Shown here in pieces: positions 26,758-34,538 of a stretch of 64,000 bases of DNA (position 1 is the first letter of the stretch; each line of letters opens with the position of its first letter). Source of the DNA: Lentimicrobiaceae bacterium (GTDB lineage Bacteria > Bacteroidota > Bacteroidia > Bacteroidales > JAGONC01). Below the pieces are notes generated by a model. That model was not told the origin of the DNA. It made no database searches and saw nothing but the letters and a program-made list of their open reading frames with translations. The DNA is taken from positions 29,382 to 93,381 of the forward strand of contig JAGONC010000008.1 of assembly GCA_017993235.1 (NCBI GenBank), in the 5' to 3' direction. A program made the position numbers and the translations under genes.

Positions 26758-26855
26758 GGTAAAAGGATTCATGTGGGTCATTCTTTGTCATTGGTAGTTA
26801 TTCGTTGTTATTCATGGTTATTTGTGGTTATTTGTTGTACTTTTGATCTTTGAAA

Positions 26856-26879
26856 TTTGCTTTTTGCTCTTTGATCTTA
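26856..26879 (+). repeat. 24-bp dispersed repeat, copy shared with 6153-6176
   Basis: The sequence TTTGCTTTTTGCTCTTTGAT plus CTTA is identical to 6153-6176. Here it lies in the tRNA-Gly to tRNA-Leu gap, which also holds imperfect GGTTATTTG repeats (26790-26840) and a nested palindrome at 26908-26941 (CTGGCT...GCTGAC-TTAC-GTCAGC...AGCCAG). Confidence 0.75.
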
Positions 26880-26957
26880 CACCACACTCACACCCGCTCT
26901 CACACTGGCTTCCGCTGACTTACGTCAGCTTCAGCCAGCAAAGCTCACACCCAATTC

Positions 26958-27041
26958 GCCCGGGTGGTGGAATGGTAGACACGAAGGACTTAAAATCCTT
27001 TGGCCAATGCGGCCGTGCGGGTTCAAATCCCGCTCCGGGTA
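26958..27041 (+). tRNA. tRNA-Leu(UAA)
   Basis: 84 bases with the long variable arm of a class II tRNA. The acceptor GCCCGGG pairs with TCCGGGT (two G-T pairs). The anticodon loop is ACTTAAAATC (anticodon TAA). The T-arm is GCGGGTTCAAATCCCGC. Its 3' half is the integration site of the mobile element. Confidence 0.96.
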
Positions 27042-27043
27042 CA
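26985..27043 (+). repeat. attL: 3' half of tRNA-Leu
   Basis: A 59-bp direct repeat (starting AGGACTTAAAATCC, ending CTCCGGGTACA) recurs at 51928-51986 with only two mismatches. It runs from the anticodon arm to two bases past the tRNA, a usual target for tyrosine recombinases. The integrase gene begins its coding end 135 bp away. Confidence 0.92.
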
Positions 27044-27044
27044 G

Positions 27045-27082
27045 TGCCGAAATACTTGATAAATAAGCGTTTCGGCATTTTT
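27045..27082 (+). terminator. Element-borne terminator for tRNA-Leu
   Basis: Stem TGCCGAAA with TTTCGGCA, followed by eight T, starting two bases after attL. The host's own terminator is now at 52001-52036, beyond attR, so the element supplies a replacement. Confidence 0.8.
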
Positions 27083-27177
27083 TTATTTCCTGTTGGAAGT
27101 ATAAAAAGTGACTGTTGGCTGAAAAATTTTGATTAAAGTGCGGAAATAAGGTGCGGAAAATGTTTATTTCTTTCATT

Positions 27178-28611
27178 TTATACTTCTGGATTTCTTTGTT
27201 CTATGTTATTTTTCTTGGCAATTCTGAACTCCTGTAACTCTTGATCTCGTTCTTCCTCGGCTGAAAATACCCTAAATCCGTGAGCGGCTTTAGCAATTTC
27301 TTTCTTATCTATATAATTTCTTTCTATCACCTGATCAGCCGAGTGTCCTGTAATTACTTTAGTGTTGCCAATCCCCATGAAAATTTCCAAATTTGTAATA
27401 TAGGTCTTTCTCAAGCATTTAAAAGTTAGTTTCCTCCCGGTGTTAAGCTGATCATAGTAATGAGTAAAACCCCGGCTAAGAACATCGGACATCACCTTTC
27501 CCCTTTTAATTTTTACTTCAGGAGCCAATATATAGTCATCTATTTTGGAAGATTTATTGGGATTTAGCTCATCCAGTAGCTTCCTTAAGGAAGCGGTAAC
27601 AGGAATATAAATGAACTTTTTTTCTTCATCAGAGATTCTATTTTGAATTCGATTGACCTTATAATCCTCCACTTTAATATATTGAATTCCATTGCTTTCC
27701 TGGATATCTTTCCATTTTAAGTTTATGATCTCTTCTCGCCTTCTGCCAGTTTCCAGGGCCAGACGAATACCATCAGCCAACCAAGGGCGAAATAGATTTC
27801 GCGTAGGCTTTACTCCATTTTTATATTCCCTGATCCCATTCTCAGGCGTGATTTGTTTAAGCAGGGCTTGATATTCTTGAAAAGTTATCGCTTCTGGTTT
27901 CGGATTTAAATTCTTCCGTTTAACTTTTTCGAAATAATTTCTGATCGGACAATCATATTCTTCGGCATACCATTTAAGAAAGGAGGTATAATAACTGAAA
28001 TACTTATTGAATGTCCTGGGGGCAAGTTTTCTCTTTTCCAAGGATGAAAAAACCACACCGACCATCTGATTATCTATATCCTCTGTCAGGCAGGTAGCAA
28101 GGTTGTATCTATTATCTTTTAAACATTCAGCCAAACTTTTTAAGGCTCGCTCAACATCCTTGATATGTTCCCTGCTTCTGATTTTTATCAAATGGGCTGG
28201 AACACCTTCGTTGTTTAGCCAGCCAATATATCGAGCCAAAGCTTGAATTAAAAGATACGGCCTGTTTTGGCTTTGATCTTCCTTGTTAATCTCATGTTTT
28301 AGCGCTTTATTTTTATTTTCCTGATAGGCTTCACTTTTTGCTTGTCTCTCAAATTCAATTGCTTGTTTAATCGCTTCGTTAATGTCTCGTGTTTCTAATT
28401 TTTTTGTCCTTCTCTGATTATTTGTACCTGGCACGTGGATAATCACTTTAAAAACATGTTTGTCTCCATTCTTGCATTGCCAAAGGGGCTTGCCGGACGT
28501 TTTACAAATTTCTGAGACACTTGTTTTGCATTTATAACAGAAAACCTTTAATCCTTTCCATTTTTTTGATGCTGGAATATACAAAGGCTTATTTTCCATC
28601 GTCGGTATCAT
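27178..28611 (-). CDS. int: Tyrosine site-specific integrase of the tRNA-Leu element
   Basis: A 477-residue integrase next to attL. The N-terminus has a small zinc-ribbon-like motif (FCYKCKTSVSEICKTSG, WQCKNGDKH). A SAM-like core-binding domain follows (residues about 140-235). The catalytic domain shows the first arginine in ETGRRREEIINLKW (near 290), a box II of KCLRKTYITNLE (near 398, with Leu-Arg-Lys where HxxR is usual) and TGHSADQVIERNYID holding the histidine and tyrosine nucleophile (near 422-435). It should join attP to the tRNA-Leu 3' end. Its 5' end overlaps the small HTH gene by 23 bases, so both are co-expressed. Confidence 0.93.
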   Translation of the reverse strand: MIPTMENKPLYIPASKKWKGLKVFCYKCKTSVSEICKTSGKPLWQCKNGDKHVFKVIIHVPGTNNQRRTKKLETRDINEAIKQAIEFERQAKSEAYQENKNKALKHEINKEDQSQNRPYLLIQALARYIGWLNNEGVPAHLIKIRSREHIKDVERALKSLAECLKDNRYNLATCLTEDIDNQMVGVVFSSLEKRKLAPRTFNKYFSYYTSFLKWYAEEYDCPIRNYFEKVKRKNLNPKPEAITFQEYQALLKQITPENGIREYKNGVKPTRNLFRPWLADGIRLALETGRRREEIINLKWKDIQESNGIQYIKVEDYKVNRIQNRISDEEKKFIYIPVTASLRKLLDELNPNKSSKIDDYILAPEVKIKRGKVMSDVLSRGFTHYYDQLNTGRKLTFKCLRKTYITNLEIFMGIGNTKVITGHSADQVIERNYIDKKEIAKAAHGFRVFSAEEERDQELQEFRIAKKNNIEQRNPEV

Positions 28612-28933
28612 ACCTTGGGCTTATTGAATTTGTAAATATTGACAGAAAGTTTTTTTCATATTCCCCTTGTGGTTTATATCCCATTACTTTTTCAGGTCGA
28701 TTACGGCCATTCCGAGATAAAGACTTCTTTGAGGCATAGCTAATCAACGAGCGCAGTTTGTAAATTTTATTTTTCTCTTTCTCAAATTCATCTCTTAATA
28801 CGAACTGTCTATTCGAACCGACATCGGATAAAATACGAACATTGTTATTCTTGCACCACCTCCGTACTGATCTGCGATCACGATAACGAAGCTCTCCAAG
28901 TAAGTCCTGGAGGTAAAGACGTTCTTCAGTCAT
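28589..28933 (-). CDS. Small HTH protein, probable excisionase
   Basis: 114 residues. The N-terminus (LYLQDLLGELRYRDRRSVRR, WCKNNNVRILSDVGSNRQFV) looks like a MerR/excisionase-type winged helix: a helix-turn-helix that reads a row number, then a beta wing. The C-terminal half is basic and probably disordered. It overlaps the integrase start and is overlapped by a 46-residue ORF upstream. The position beside int supports a role as recombination directionality factor; this is inference. Confidence 0.65.
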   Translation of the reverse strand: MTEERLYLQDLLGELRYRDRRSVRRWCKNNNVRILSDVGSNRQFVLRDEFEKEKNKIYKLRSLISYASKKSLSRNGRNRPEKVMGYKPQGEYEKNFLSIFTNSISPRYDTDDGK

Positions 28934-29066
28934 TTAAGGTAATCTTTAATACAGGAACTTTTTGTTCAGCTGTAGGCTTGTTATTTGGCTTATTGTTTAA
29001 ATAAATCCTTGAATTTCTCAGATTAAAATGTTTAATCTGCAATTCCGCTAAATGTTCGATGTTCAT
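28926..29066 (-). CDS. Small hypothetical protein upstream of xis-int
   Basis: A 46-residue ORF (ATG at 29066) starting MNIEHLAELQIKHFNLRNSR and ending VPVLKITLND. It overlaps the next gene by 8 bases, which favours real translation coupled to the int operon. No family recognised. Confidence 0.5.
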   Translation of the reverse strand: MNIEHLAELQIKHFNLRNSRIYLNNKPNNKPTAEQKVPVLKITLND

Positions 29067-29198
29067 AATACAAAATGTTAGGTTTTGTACTTATTTACGA
29101 ACCCAGGTAATGAAAAGGAAATAGGAGGGAGTTTTTGGACAAGCTTGAAAGGTCAGTTTGACTTTGCTTTCCAAAAGGTATAAAATGTCTCTATCCTT
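29067..29198. other. Leader between int operon and structured RNA
   Basis: No ORF. Probably holds the leftward promoter of the int operon and a rightward promoter for the structured RNA candidate. TTTGACTTTGCTTTCC near 29157 and TATCCTTTG near 29192 resemble but do not exactly match Bacteroidota promoter elements. Confidence 0.3.
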
Positions 29199-29284
29199 TG
29201 TAATGGTCTTTTCATTACATGGGCCCAAGGTTAATATTCTCTTGGGTGCCCTATTTCAATTGGCGTTGAAATAGGGCTTTTTTT
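29199..29284 (+). ncRNA. Candidate structured RNA: three consecutive hairpins and a T-run
   Basis: Three stems in 86 bases: TGTAATG/CATTACA (29199-29219), CCCAAG/CTTGGG (29224-29246) and a 12-bp terminator stem GCCCTATTTCAA/TTGAAATAGGGC (29248-29277) followed by seven T. No rightward ORF precedes it, so the terminator most likely ends a short RNA. It lies at the divergence point between the integration genes and the rightward cargo. Confidence 0.55.
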
Positions 29285-29390
29285 ATTACAGGCTGTTAAA
29301 GAACTATTTACTAAGCATTATTAAGTGCCTATCATTATCATTTCTTATCTTTGGATACAAAGTAAATACTAATTTATTTCTAAGTGTATG

Positions 29391-29440
29391 AAATACATGC
29401 TATTACACAACAATACACTAAAATACATTACAATAAATTG
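29391..29440 (+). promoter_or_regulatory. Five 10-bp phased repeats upstream of ORF305
   Basis: Consecutive 10-base blocks share a core ATACAY at the same offset: AAATACATGC, TATTACACAA, CAATACACTA, AAATACATTA, CAATAAATTG. Ten-base spacing puts all cores on one face of the helix. The array ends 11 bp before the ATG at 29452. TATCTTTG at 29346 matches the -7 element TAnnTTTG. Confidence 0.5.
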
Positions 29441-29451
29441 ACCTTATTATT

Positions 29452-30369
29452 ATGAAGAAGAAAACCATTCCTATTCCTGTCGAGCTTGTCAAAAAATTAA
29501 AGAAGAAAATGGAAGAAAGCTATTCGGGAGATATTATAGATGGATTTACCTTTTACTTGAATCAAAATATTGAAATATTAAAAAGAGAAGGAATCATTTT
29601 TGATCAAGTTGTCATAATCAAGGACTTAAAAAGAGGCGTTATCGAAAATGGTCATATTACTCATGATATTATTACGAATGCCATAATCCGAGCGCCCTTT
29701 CAAGCAAAGAAAAAATTAATAAAGGCGCTGATTATCGCAGCTTTTAGTAAAGATTGGGAAATTGTTTATAATGAATACTATAATAGAAATGGAGACTTAA
29801 TAAACAGCGAAGCATCGGGTAAAGTAATAAAAAATACAGATTTAGAAAAGGTTTTAAGGACAATAACCCTTGAAAATTGGAATGCTTCTGCTAATTTCTC
29901 TACTCCTCAATGGGCAAATTACGTAAGGGTTCCAATTGAAAATGGACTTATTAAGAGGATTAGATGTCAAATAATAACAACTTCGGAATATTATCGGTTT
30001 GGCTTTAAATTGTTTAGAAAAAATGGCAAACTATTTGGCGATGGCTCTATTCAATCTTTGGATAATAATTTTGTAATTCATATTGGAAAAAATTTTTTAT
30101 CAGATGTGATAAAATATACAATTTATCGTAATGGCATACGCCAACGACCAAGTGGGGATACCGAAGCTAAGCCGTCAAATAACCGGATGATAGTTGAATT
30201 GTTTATTGATAACGAAGATATCCTTTACCTGTTATTGAACGGTAGTGAAGTTTCCAAATCTCTAATCAACAAGGAGATACGTGAGAAAGTATATCTGCTT
30301 GCCTGGGGTGACGGAAACGAATTTCAGATAAGAGTAGAAAATATCGAAATCGAATTTGAAAGTGCATAA
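29452..30369 (+). CDS. Unknown cargo protein (ORF305)
   Basis: 305 residues, no family recognised. The first 35 residues are highly basic and helical (IPVELVKKLKKKMEESYSG). Residues about 50-130 form a mixed alpha/beta region (VVIIKDLKRGVIENGHITHD). The C-terminal half is beta-rich with aromatic strands (FSTPQWANYVRVPIENG, YYRFGFKLFRKNGKLF, YTIYRNGIRQRPSGD, MIVELFIDNEDILYLLLNG), reminiscent of a ConA/LamG-type sandwich. No signal peptide or membrane span. It overlaps the glycosyltransferase gene by 14 bases, so the two are translated together. Very AT-rich. Confidence 0.75.
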   Translation: MKKKTIPIPVELVKKLKKKMEESYSGDIIDGFTFYLNQNIEILKREGIIFDQVVIIKDLKRGVIENGHITHDIITNAIIRAPFQAKKKLIKALIIAAFSKDWEIVYNEYYNRNGDLINSEASGKVIKNTDLEKVLRTITLENWNASANFSTPQWANYVRVPIENGLIKRIRCQIITTSEYYRFGFKLFRKNGKLFGDGSIQSLDNNFVIHIGKNFLSDVIKYTIYRNGIRQRPSGDTEAKPSNNRMIVELFIDNEDILYLLLNGSEVSKSLINKEIREKVYLLAWGDGNEFQIRVENIEIEFESA

Positions 30370-31534
30370 AATAGGGATTATCAGCACCTGCCTGCCTACC
30401 CAATGTGGTATCGCTACTTATTCAGATGATCTTATTAATTATCTTAAAGTTCAATACCCATTTTTGAATTTTCATCAGTTCGAGCTATCTTTTGTTCCCA
30501 AGACGAATAACCCTAAAAGATTCGTCATAAGAAATTATCAAGCTGAGGACTACATTAAAGCTTATGAATTTATTAATTCTTCAGATATTGATTTACTTGA
30601 TATTCAGCATGAATTTAAAATATTTGGAAAACCAGACGGAGAGAATATAAATATTTTATTGGAAAATGTAACGAAACCAATTGTTGCTACTTTACACACC
30701 GTAAACATTGAGTTTCCAAAGAACAGAGAAAGTATTTTTCGGAAAATCACATCGAGAAGCGATTTATTATTTGTTTTTTCAGAATATGCAAAAAATTGCA
30801 TTGTTGACAAATATAATGTTGAAGAATCTAAAGTAAGGGTTATTCCCCATGGGACTCCGATAATCCCCTTTCGTCTACCACAGGAAATTCAAGAAAGAAA
30901 ATACAGCCAAGACGTTTTAATTTTTGTTTCTTCTGGTCATATGCGAGAAACAAAAGGTTATGATATAGCAATCAATGCTTTGAATAAAATAAAGAATATT
31001 ATAGGCAATTTTCATTATTACATAATCGGTGAAGATCATCCTCAAAACGAAACTGCTAAAGCTTATCGGAAATATCTAATTAAGCTAATTAATGAATTTG
31101 ATTTTAAAGATAATATAACATTTATTAATAGGTATCTGCCACAAGAAGAGTTAATTGGGTCGATTCAGATGGCTGATGTTTGTCTGTTACCATATTCCAA
31201 AAAGGAACAGAGTTCAAGCGGAGTTTTAGCATTGATGATTGCCTGTGGGCGACCGGTGATAGCAACTCCTTTTCAATTTGCTAATTCTCGAATAACGACA
31301 CAATCAGGCATAGTAACCAAGACATTTCTTTCAGATGATTTTGCTAAGGGAATTCTGAATTTAATAAAAAGAAAAAGTAGTTGGGATAAGATTAGGTGCT
31401 ATAATCATACCCTTGGTTTATCCTGGAATTGGATTAATGTGGTTAAGCAATATTATCAGGGCTATGAGAAAGCTATTATTGGCTACAGGGATATTGTTAA
31501 TTACTCAGCTTCGGAACAATCTGATTATAAATAA
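30356..31534 (+). CDS. Glycosyltransferase, GT4-like
   Basis: 392 residues with a two-domain GT-B layout. The N-terminus GIISTCLPTQCGIATYSDDL matches the nucleotide-sugar enzymes that begin PxxCGIATY. The C-terminal donor domain has FVSSGHMRETKGYDIAINAL, then DVCLLPYSKKEQSSSGVLAL and MIACGRPVIATPFQFANS, the GT4 E/S-rich donor loop. It transfers a sugar from an activated donor; donor and acceptor are unknown. No membrane segment. It overlaps ORF305 by 14 bases and is not in a polysaccharide locus, so the acceptor may be a protein, a small molecule or DNA. Confidence 0.85.
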   Translation: MKVHKIGIISTCLPTQCGIATYSDDLINYLKVQYPFLNFHQFELSFVPKTNNPKRFVIRNYQAEDYIKAYEFINSSDIDLLDIQHEFKIFGKPDGENINILLENVTKPIVATLHTVNIEFPKNRESIFRKITSRSDLLFVFSEYAKNCIVDKYNVEESKVRVIPHGTPIIPFRLPQEIQERKYSQDVLIFVSSGHMRETKGYDIAINALNKIKNIIGNFHYYIIGEDHPQNETAKAYRKYLIKLINEFDFKDNITFINRYLPQEELIGSIQMADVCLLPYSKKEQSSSGVLALMIACGRPVIATPFQFANSRITTQSGIVTKTFLSDDFAKGILNLIKRKSSWDKIRCYNHTLGLSWNWINVVKQYYQGYEKAIIGYRDIVNYSASEQSDYK

Positions 31535-31747
31535 TATAAGGGAAATTAATTTGCCACACTAAAGGGTATTAATCATAGTTGGTTTGGACGGATTAGCATA
31601 CAGAATGATAATATGCAATTATACAATCCTAGTGGAATGAATACTCACAGAAAATCCTTCACGCTTTATACCCTTAGCTATTAGCAATAAGTGGTAAAAA
31701 AATTGGTCATGTTACTATTGATAAATATTTACCTTAAAATTTTCATT

Positions 31748-32077
31748 ATGACACAACAAGATTTTTTACAGAATTTCTATTGCAAATTTGAAATTGTTAA
31801 TCAAAACAATTTTACTCTAGTTGCAATATCAAAAGTAATTCGAAGAAGTGATGGTTTATTGGTTGATCAAGTATCAACAACCTTTAATATTCAAGAAACC
31901 ATAGAATGGATAATTGATAGTCACTCAGCAGTTTCTCTCATTCCTATAAATTGGAATGATATTCAAGATGAAACTAAAAGAGTCCATCTTGGATATTTTG
32001 CTCAACGTTGTCTAATAGAAAATTTCTATCCGAGAGATTCAATAAATTTCCCAGATATTTCAAATATGTACCAGTAA
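31748..32077 (+). CDS. Small hypothetical protein
   Basis: 109 residues from the ATG at 31748 (MTQQDFLQNFYCKFEIVNQN). An upstream GTG in frame adds a hydrophobic stretch that looks like non-coding AT-rich sequence. The protein is acidic to neutral with a beta-rich first half (FTLVAISKVIRRSDGLLVDQ). No family recognised. It stands alone between the glycosyltransferase and a leftward operon. Confidence 0.55.
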   Translation: MTQQDFLQNFYCKFEIVNQNNFTLVAISKVIRRSDGLLVDQVSTTFNIQETIEWIIDSHSAVSLIPINWNDIQDETKRVHLGYFAQRCLIENFYPRDSINFPDISNMYQ

Positions 32078-32176
32078 TATGGAAATTTTATAAAAAACGG
32101 CTATCAGCTTGCTACCTGTATTAAAAAAGGATGAAATTGATTTTATATTTTCCACCATAATAGGTTAGAGTCGGTT

Positions 32177-32449
32177 TCATATTCTTTGAAGCATTTCGTT
32201 TAATCTGCTCCAAAAAACATAGGGCACTTCGGTCTGGTAATAGACCTGGAGAGGTTGATAAATCCCGATCAGAAACTTTTGTCTGTATTTTTCTTTATCA
32301 GGATAGATGGCAATAAAAGTCAGGTGGTTATCTCTTTTTAAAGCTTCTTTTTGAATCATCAATTCATCAAATCCGCCGGCTTTTTTGATTTCCTTTTGAA
32401 AGTATTTTAACTGGTTAAGTGTATATGGATAGGTCTTGGTTTTTAACAT
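32177..32449 (-). CDS. Small hypothetical protein, last gene of leftward operon
   Basis: 90 residues (MLKTKTYPYTLNQLKYFQKE, ending FWSRLNEMLQRI). Basic N-terminus and central beta hairpin. Follows the replication-like wHTH gene after 27 bp, so is probably co-transcribed. No family recognised. Confidence 0.6.
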   Translation of the reverse strand: MLKTKTYPYTLNQLKYFQKEIKKAGGFDELMIQKEALKRDNHLTFIAIYPDKEKYRQKFLIGIYQPLQVYYQTEVPYVFWSRLNEMLQRI

Positions 32450-32476
32450 GTTGATATAATAATAGTTTTGTAAGAG

Positions 32477-32941
32477 TTAGTTTTGTAGAGTTTCTTTTGT
32501 TATGCGCATTTTTTGCACAAGTTCTGTTACTTTTTTGCTGAAGTCCTCAGCAAATTTTGCGTTAGTTGAAAGCTTTTCCACTTTGTTATGCCCATCATTA
32601 TCCACCCTGGAATTCAGGCGATAAAACAGCTTGGTTTTCCCTCTTCTCAGCCCTGGTTGATCTAGGAGATTGCCTTGTTGATCATGGATTTGAATTATTT
32701 TCTTTTTTACCAGCAGATCAATTGCTGAAGTGATGGCTCGATGGGAACTGCCAGTTTTTTGTTGTAATTGACTAGTTGAGATCCAATCAGATTCTTTTCG
32801 ACCGTCTTTTGTCTTTAAGTCAGCCCAGCCAAGAGTTTGTCGAATAACCACCAGCAGTACTTTCAACTCAGCTGAACTTAAATCTTTTAGATAACTATCT
32901 AAAATTACATTGGGAACCGGCGTGGTCGATGGTTGCCTCAT
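32477..32941 (-). CDS. Winged-helix protein resembling phage/plasmid replication protein O
   Basis: 154 residues. NVILDSYLKDLSSAELKVLL followed by VVIRQTLGWADLKTKDGRKE and WISTSQLQQKTGSSHRAITS is the N-terminal winged helix of the phage replication O/DnaD-like group, with the recognition helix near residues 70-85. The C-terminal 60 residues are basic and low in structure. It would bind DNA at an origin or regulate the element. A single DnaA-type box lies 1.8 kb upstream, within the element. Confidence 0.7.
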   Translation of the reverse strand: MRQPSTTPVPNVILDSYLKDLSSAELKVLLVVIRQTLGWADLKTKDGRKESDWISTSQLQQKTGSSHRAITSAIDLLVKKKIIQIHDQQGNLLDQPGLRRGKTKLFYRLNSRVDNDGHNKVEKLSTNAKFAEDFSKKVTELVQKMRITKETLQN

Positions 32942-32967
32942 AATGTTAAGGTTAGTTTTAAAAGTTC

Positions 32968-33165
32968 TTAATAATTGTTTTCTTCTTTTTTGGTTTGAGC
33001 TTCATCTTTTTCAAAAATGAAAAAGTCAGTTTCCGGTTGATTGAACAGACGCAGGAATCTTGTCCCCTGATCTGTTTCTTTCAAAATACCGGTTCGATAC
33101 CATTTCATTTTTTTCTGACCCTCTTTTTCGTAAATCTTTCTGGTACAGATATCAAATAGTTTCAT
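32968..33165 (-). CDS. Small hypothetical protein in leftward operon
   Basis: 65 residues, charged (KMKWYRTGILKETDQGTRFL). Start overlaps the previous gene's stop by 4 bases (33162-33165), supporting real translation. No family recognised. Confidence 0.55.
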   Translation of the reverse strand: MKLFDICTRKIYEKEGQKKMKWYRTGILKETDQGTRFLRLFNQPETDFFIFEKDEAQTKKEENNY

Positions 33166-33377
33166 TGTAGCTTGGTTGATGATTGATAATACGACCTGAC
33201 TGTTTGTAGACAGCGGTCTATGGAATTGGAGGTACGATCATGTTTGTACCTGCTAAATAGTTCTCTGATTAGCCTTGTTCGTTCCGTTTTGATAGAATTC
33301 AAAAAGACCTTGAAAAAGGCAATGCTAATTTTGCCGCCATTAGATTGAGATTCAATCAACTCCCTCGGCAACTCCAC
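33162..33377 (-). CDS. Small hypothetical protein, first gene of leftward operon
   Basis: 71 residues starting with GTG at 33377 (ELPRELIESQSNGGKISIAF). Later starts are possible. Arg/Ser-rich helical C-terminus. Preceded by two inverted repeats that may control the operon. No family recognised. Confidence 0.5.
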   Translation of the reverse strand: MELPRELIESQSNGGKISIAFFKVFLNSIKTERTRLIRELFSRYKHDRTSNSIDRCLQTVRSYYQSSTKLQ

Positions 33378-33381
33378 AGGC

Positions 33382-33521
33382 CGCTATATACAAGAAGCTT
33401 CTGGTGCATATATATAGCGATGGAAAGCTTGAAAATAGCTAGTATTTTTCCTGTCTAAGATATATTGTGCGACGTGGTACCAGTTTCGCTGTAAAGATAA
33501 TCCCTGAAAAATATAGCTATT
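33382..33521 (-). promoter_or_regulatory. Operon leader with two inverted repeats
   Basis: Near the first gene: CGCTATATA (33382) with TATATAGCG (33411), with a perfect palindrome AGAAGCTTCT (33393-33402) in the loop. Further upstream: AATAGCTAGTATTTTT (33434-33449) with AAAAATATAGCTATT (33507-33521), 15 of 16 positions pairing. These could be repressor sites or RNA leader hairpins of the small-gene operon. No ORF in 33378-33618. Confidence 0.5.
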
Positions 33522-33618
33522 TCATGTACTTCCCTGTTATTTAAAGTACTGAAATTTCTCTAAGAGCAAGTGTAGCATAAGCCAGAATAAAATGCAAGGT
33601 TCATTTTATTATTTTCGT

Positions 33619-34497
33619 TCAAGCAGGCCTGAGATAAAAATTGGCATTCTTCACAAATTCATTATCGTTATATTGTTCATAGATAAAGGTTGAGATAGGA
33701 TTAATGTGCCCCAGTCCCCTTTGGATAAAGGCCAGTGGAGCATTTTGATCACGTCGTTTATGGGCCCAACCATGACGAAAACTGTGTGGAGTAATTTTTT
33801 CTTTAATCCCGGCATCAATTACAGATTGCTTGATGATTCGTTGAACACTTCTGGCGGCTAATCTGGAACCCCAGCCATTCTCTCTATTCAGACTTATAAA
33901 TAATGCCGATACATTGCTAACTTGGCGCAAATGTATTCGCAATGAGATGTATTTTTTAAGATAGTAGTGAGTCTCTTCTGACCAAACTATAATCCGTTGA
34001 TTTTTAGTTTTTTTAGTGTGAATAACTGCTGACCTGCTGTTTTCGTTTATTTGTGATATGTCTAAATCACAGAGTTCTGAAACACGAATACCGGTATCCC
34101 ATAATAAACGGATTATTAATAGATCTCTGAGGGATCGAAAGTCATTTTCAGGGATGTTTGAAACTATTTTTTTGAACTCAACCTCAGTAATAGCCCGATG
34201 GGACTTAGCCTTGATTTGTGGAATCCTAATGAAGGACGGAGAAAGACATTTATAATCTTGATCCCGATAAAATTTTAGAAAATTTTTAATAACGATAGTC
34301 GCATACTGCACACAATATGAGCTATAATGATTTTCTATCCAGTTCTTGTACTTTACATAATCACTAATATTATATTCTTCTAACGGTTTATCACCGCAGA
34401 CTTTAATAAACCGCTCTAACCAAATCTTATAATTTACGCTTGCACGAGGCGCATAGGTTCCCTTCCATTCCAGATACTGTTTTATTTTTTCTTGCAT
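33619..34497 (-). CDS. Second tyrosine recombinase, XerC/XerD-like
   Basis: About 292 residues from the ATG at 34497; a TTG nine bases upstream is less likely. An N-terminal core-binding domain (residues 1-85) is followed by a catalytic domain with WDTGIRVSELCDLDI (first Arg), TPHSFRHGWAHKRRD (HxxR) and RGLGHINPISTFIYEQY (His and Tyr). Unlike the integrase at the left end it has no zinc ribbon and is of Xer size. It could resolve dimers, invert a local segment or be a relic of another element. An almost perfect 13-bp inverted repeat sits just upstream of its start. Confidence 0.9.
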   Translation of the reverse strand: MQEKIKQYLEWKGTYAPRASVNYKIWLERFIKVCGDKPLEEYNISDYVKYKNWIENHYSSYCVQYATIVIKNFLKFYRDQDYKCLSPSFIRIPQIKAKSHRAITEVEFKKIVSNIPENDFRSLRDLLIIRLLWDTGIRVSELCDLDISQINENSRSAVIHTKKTKNQRIIVWSEETHYYLKKYISLRIHLRQVSNVSALFISLNRENGWGSRLAARSVQRIIKQSVIDAGIKEKITPHSFRHGWAHKRRDQNAPLAFIQRGLGHINPISTFIYEQYNDNEFVKNANFYLRPA

Positions 34498-34500
34498 ATT

Positions 34501-34538
34501 ACACAAGACCCGCCGGAACGAACCTGCGGGTCTGGTGT
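34501..34538. promoter_or_regulatory. 13-bp inverted repeat at the second recombinase start
   Basis: ACACAAGACCCGC (34501-34513) and GCGGGTCTGGTGT (34526-34538) pair at 12 of 13 positions around a 12-base spacer. This is Xer-like dimension (two binding arms and a short centre), overlapping the leader of the recombinase gene. It could be its recombination core or an autoregulatory operator. Confidence 0.5.
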
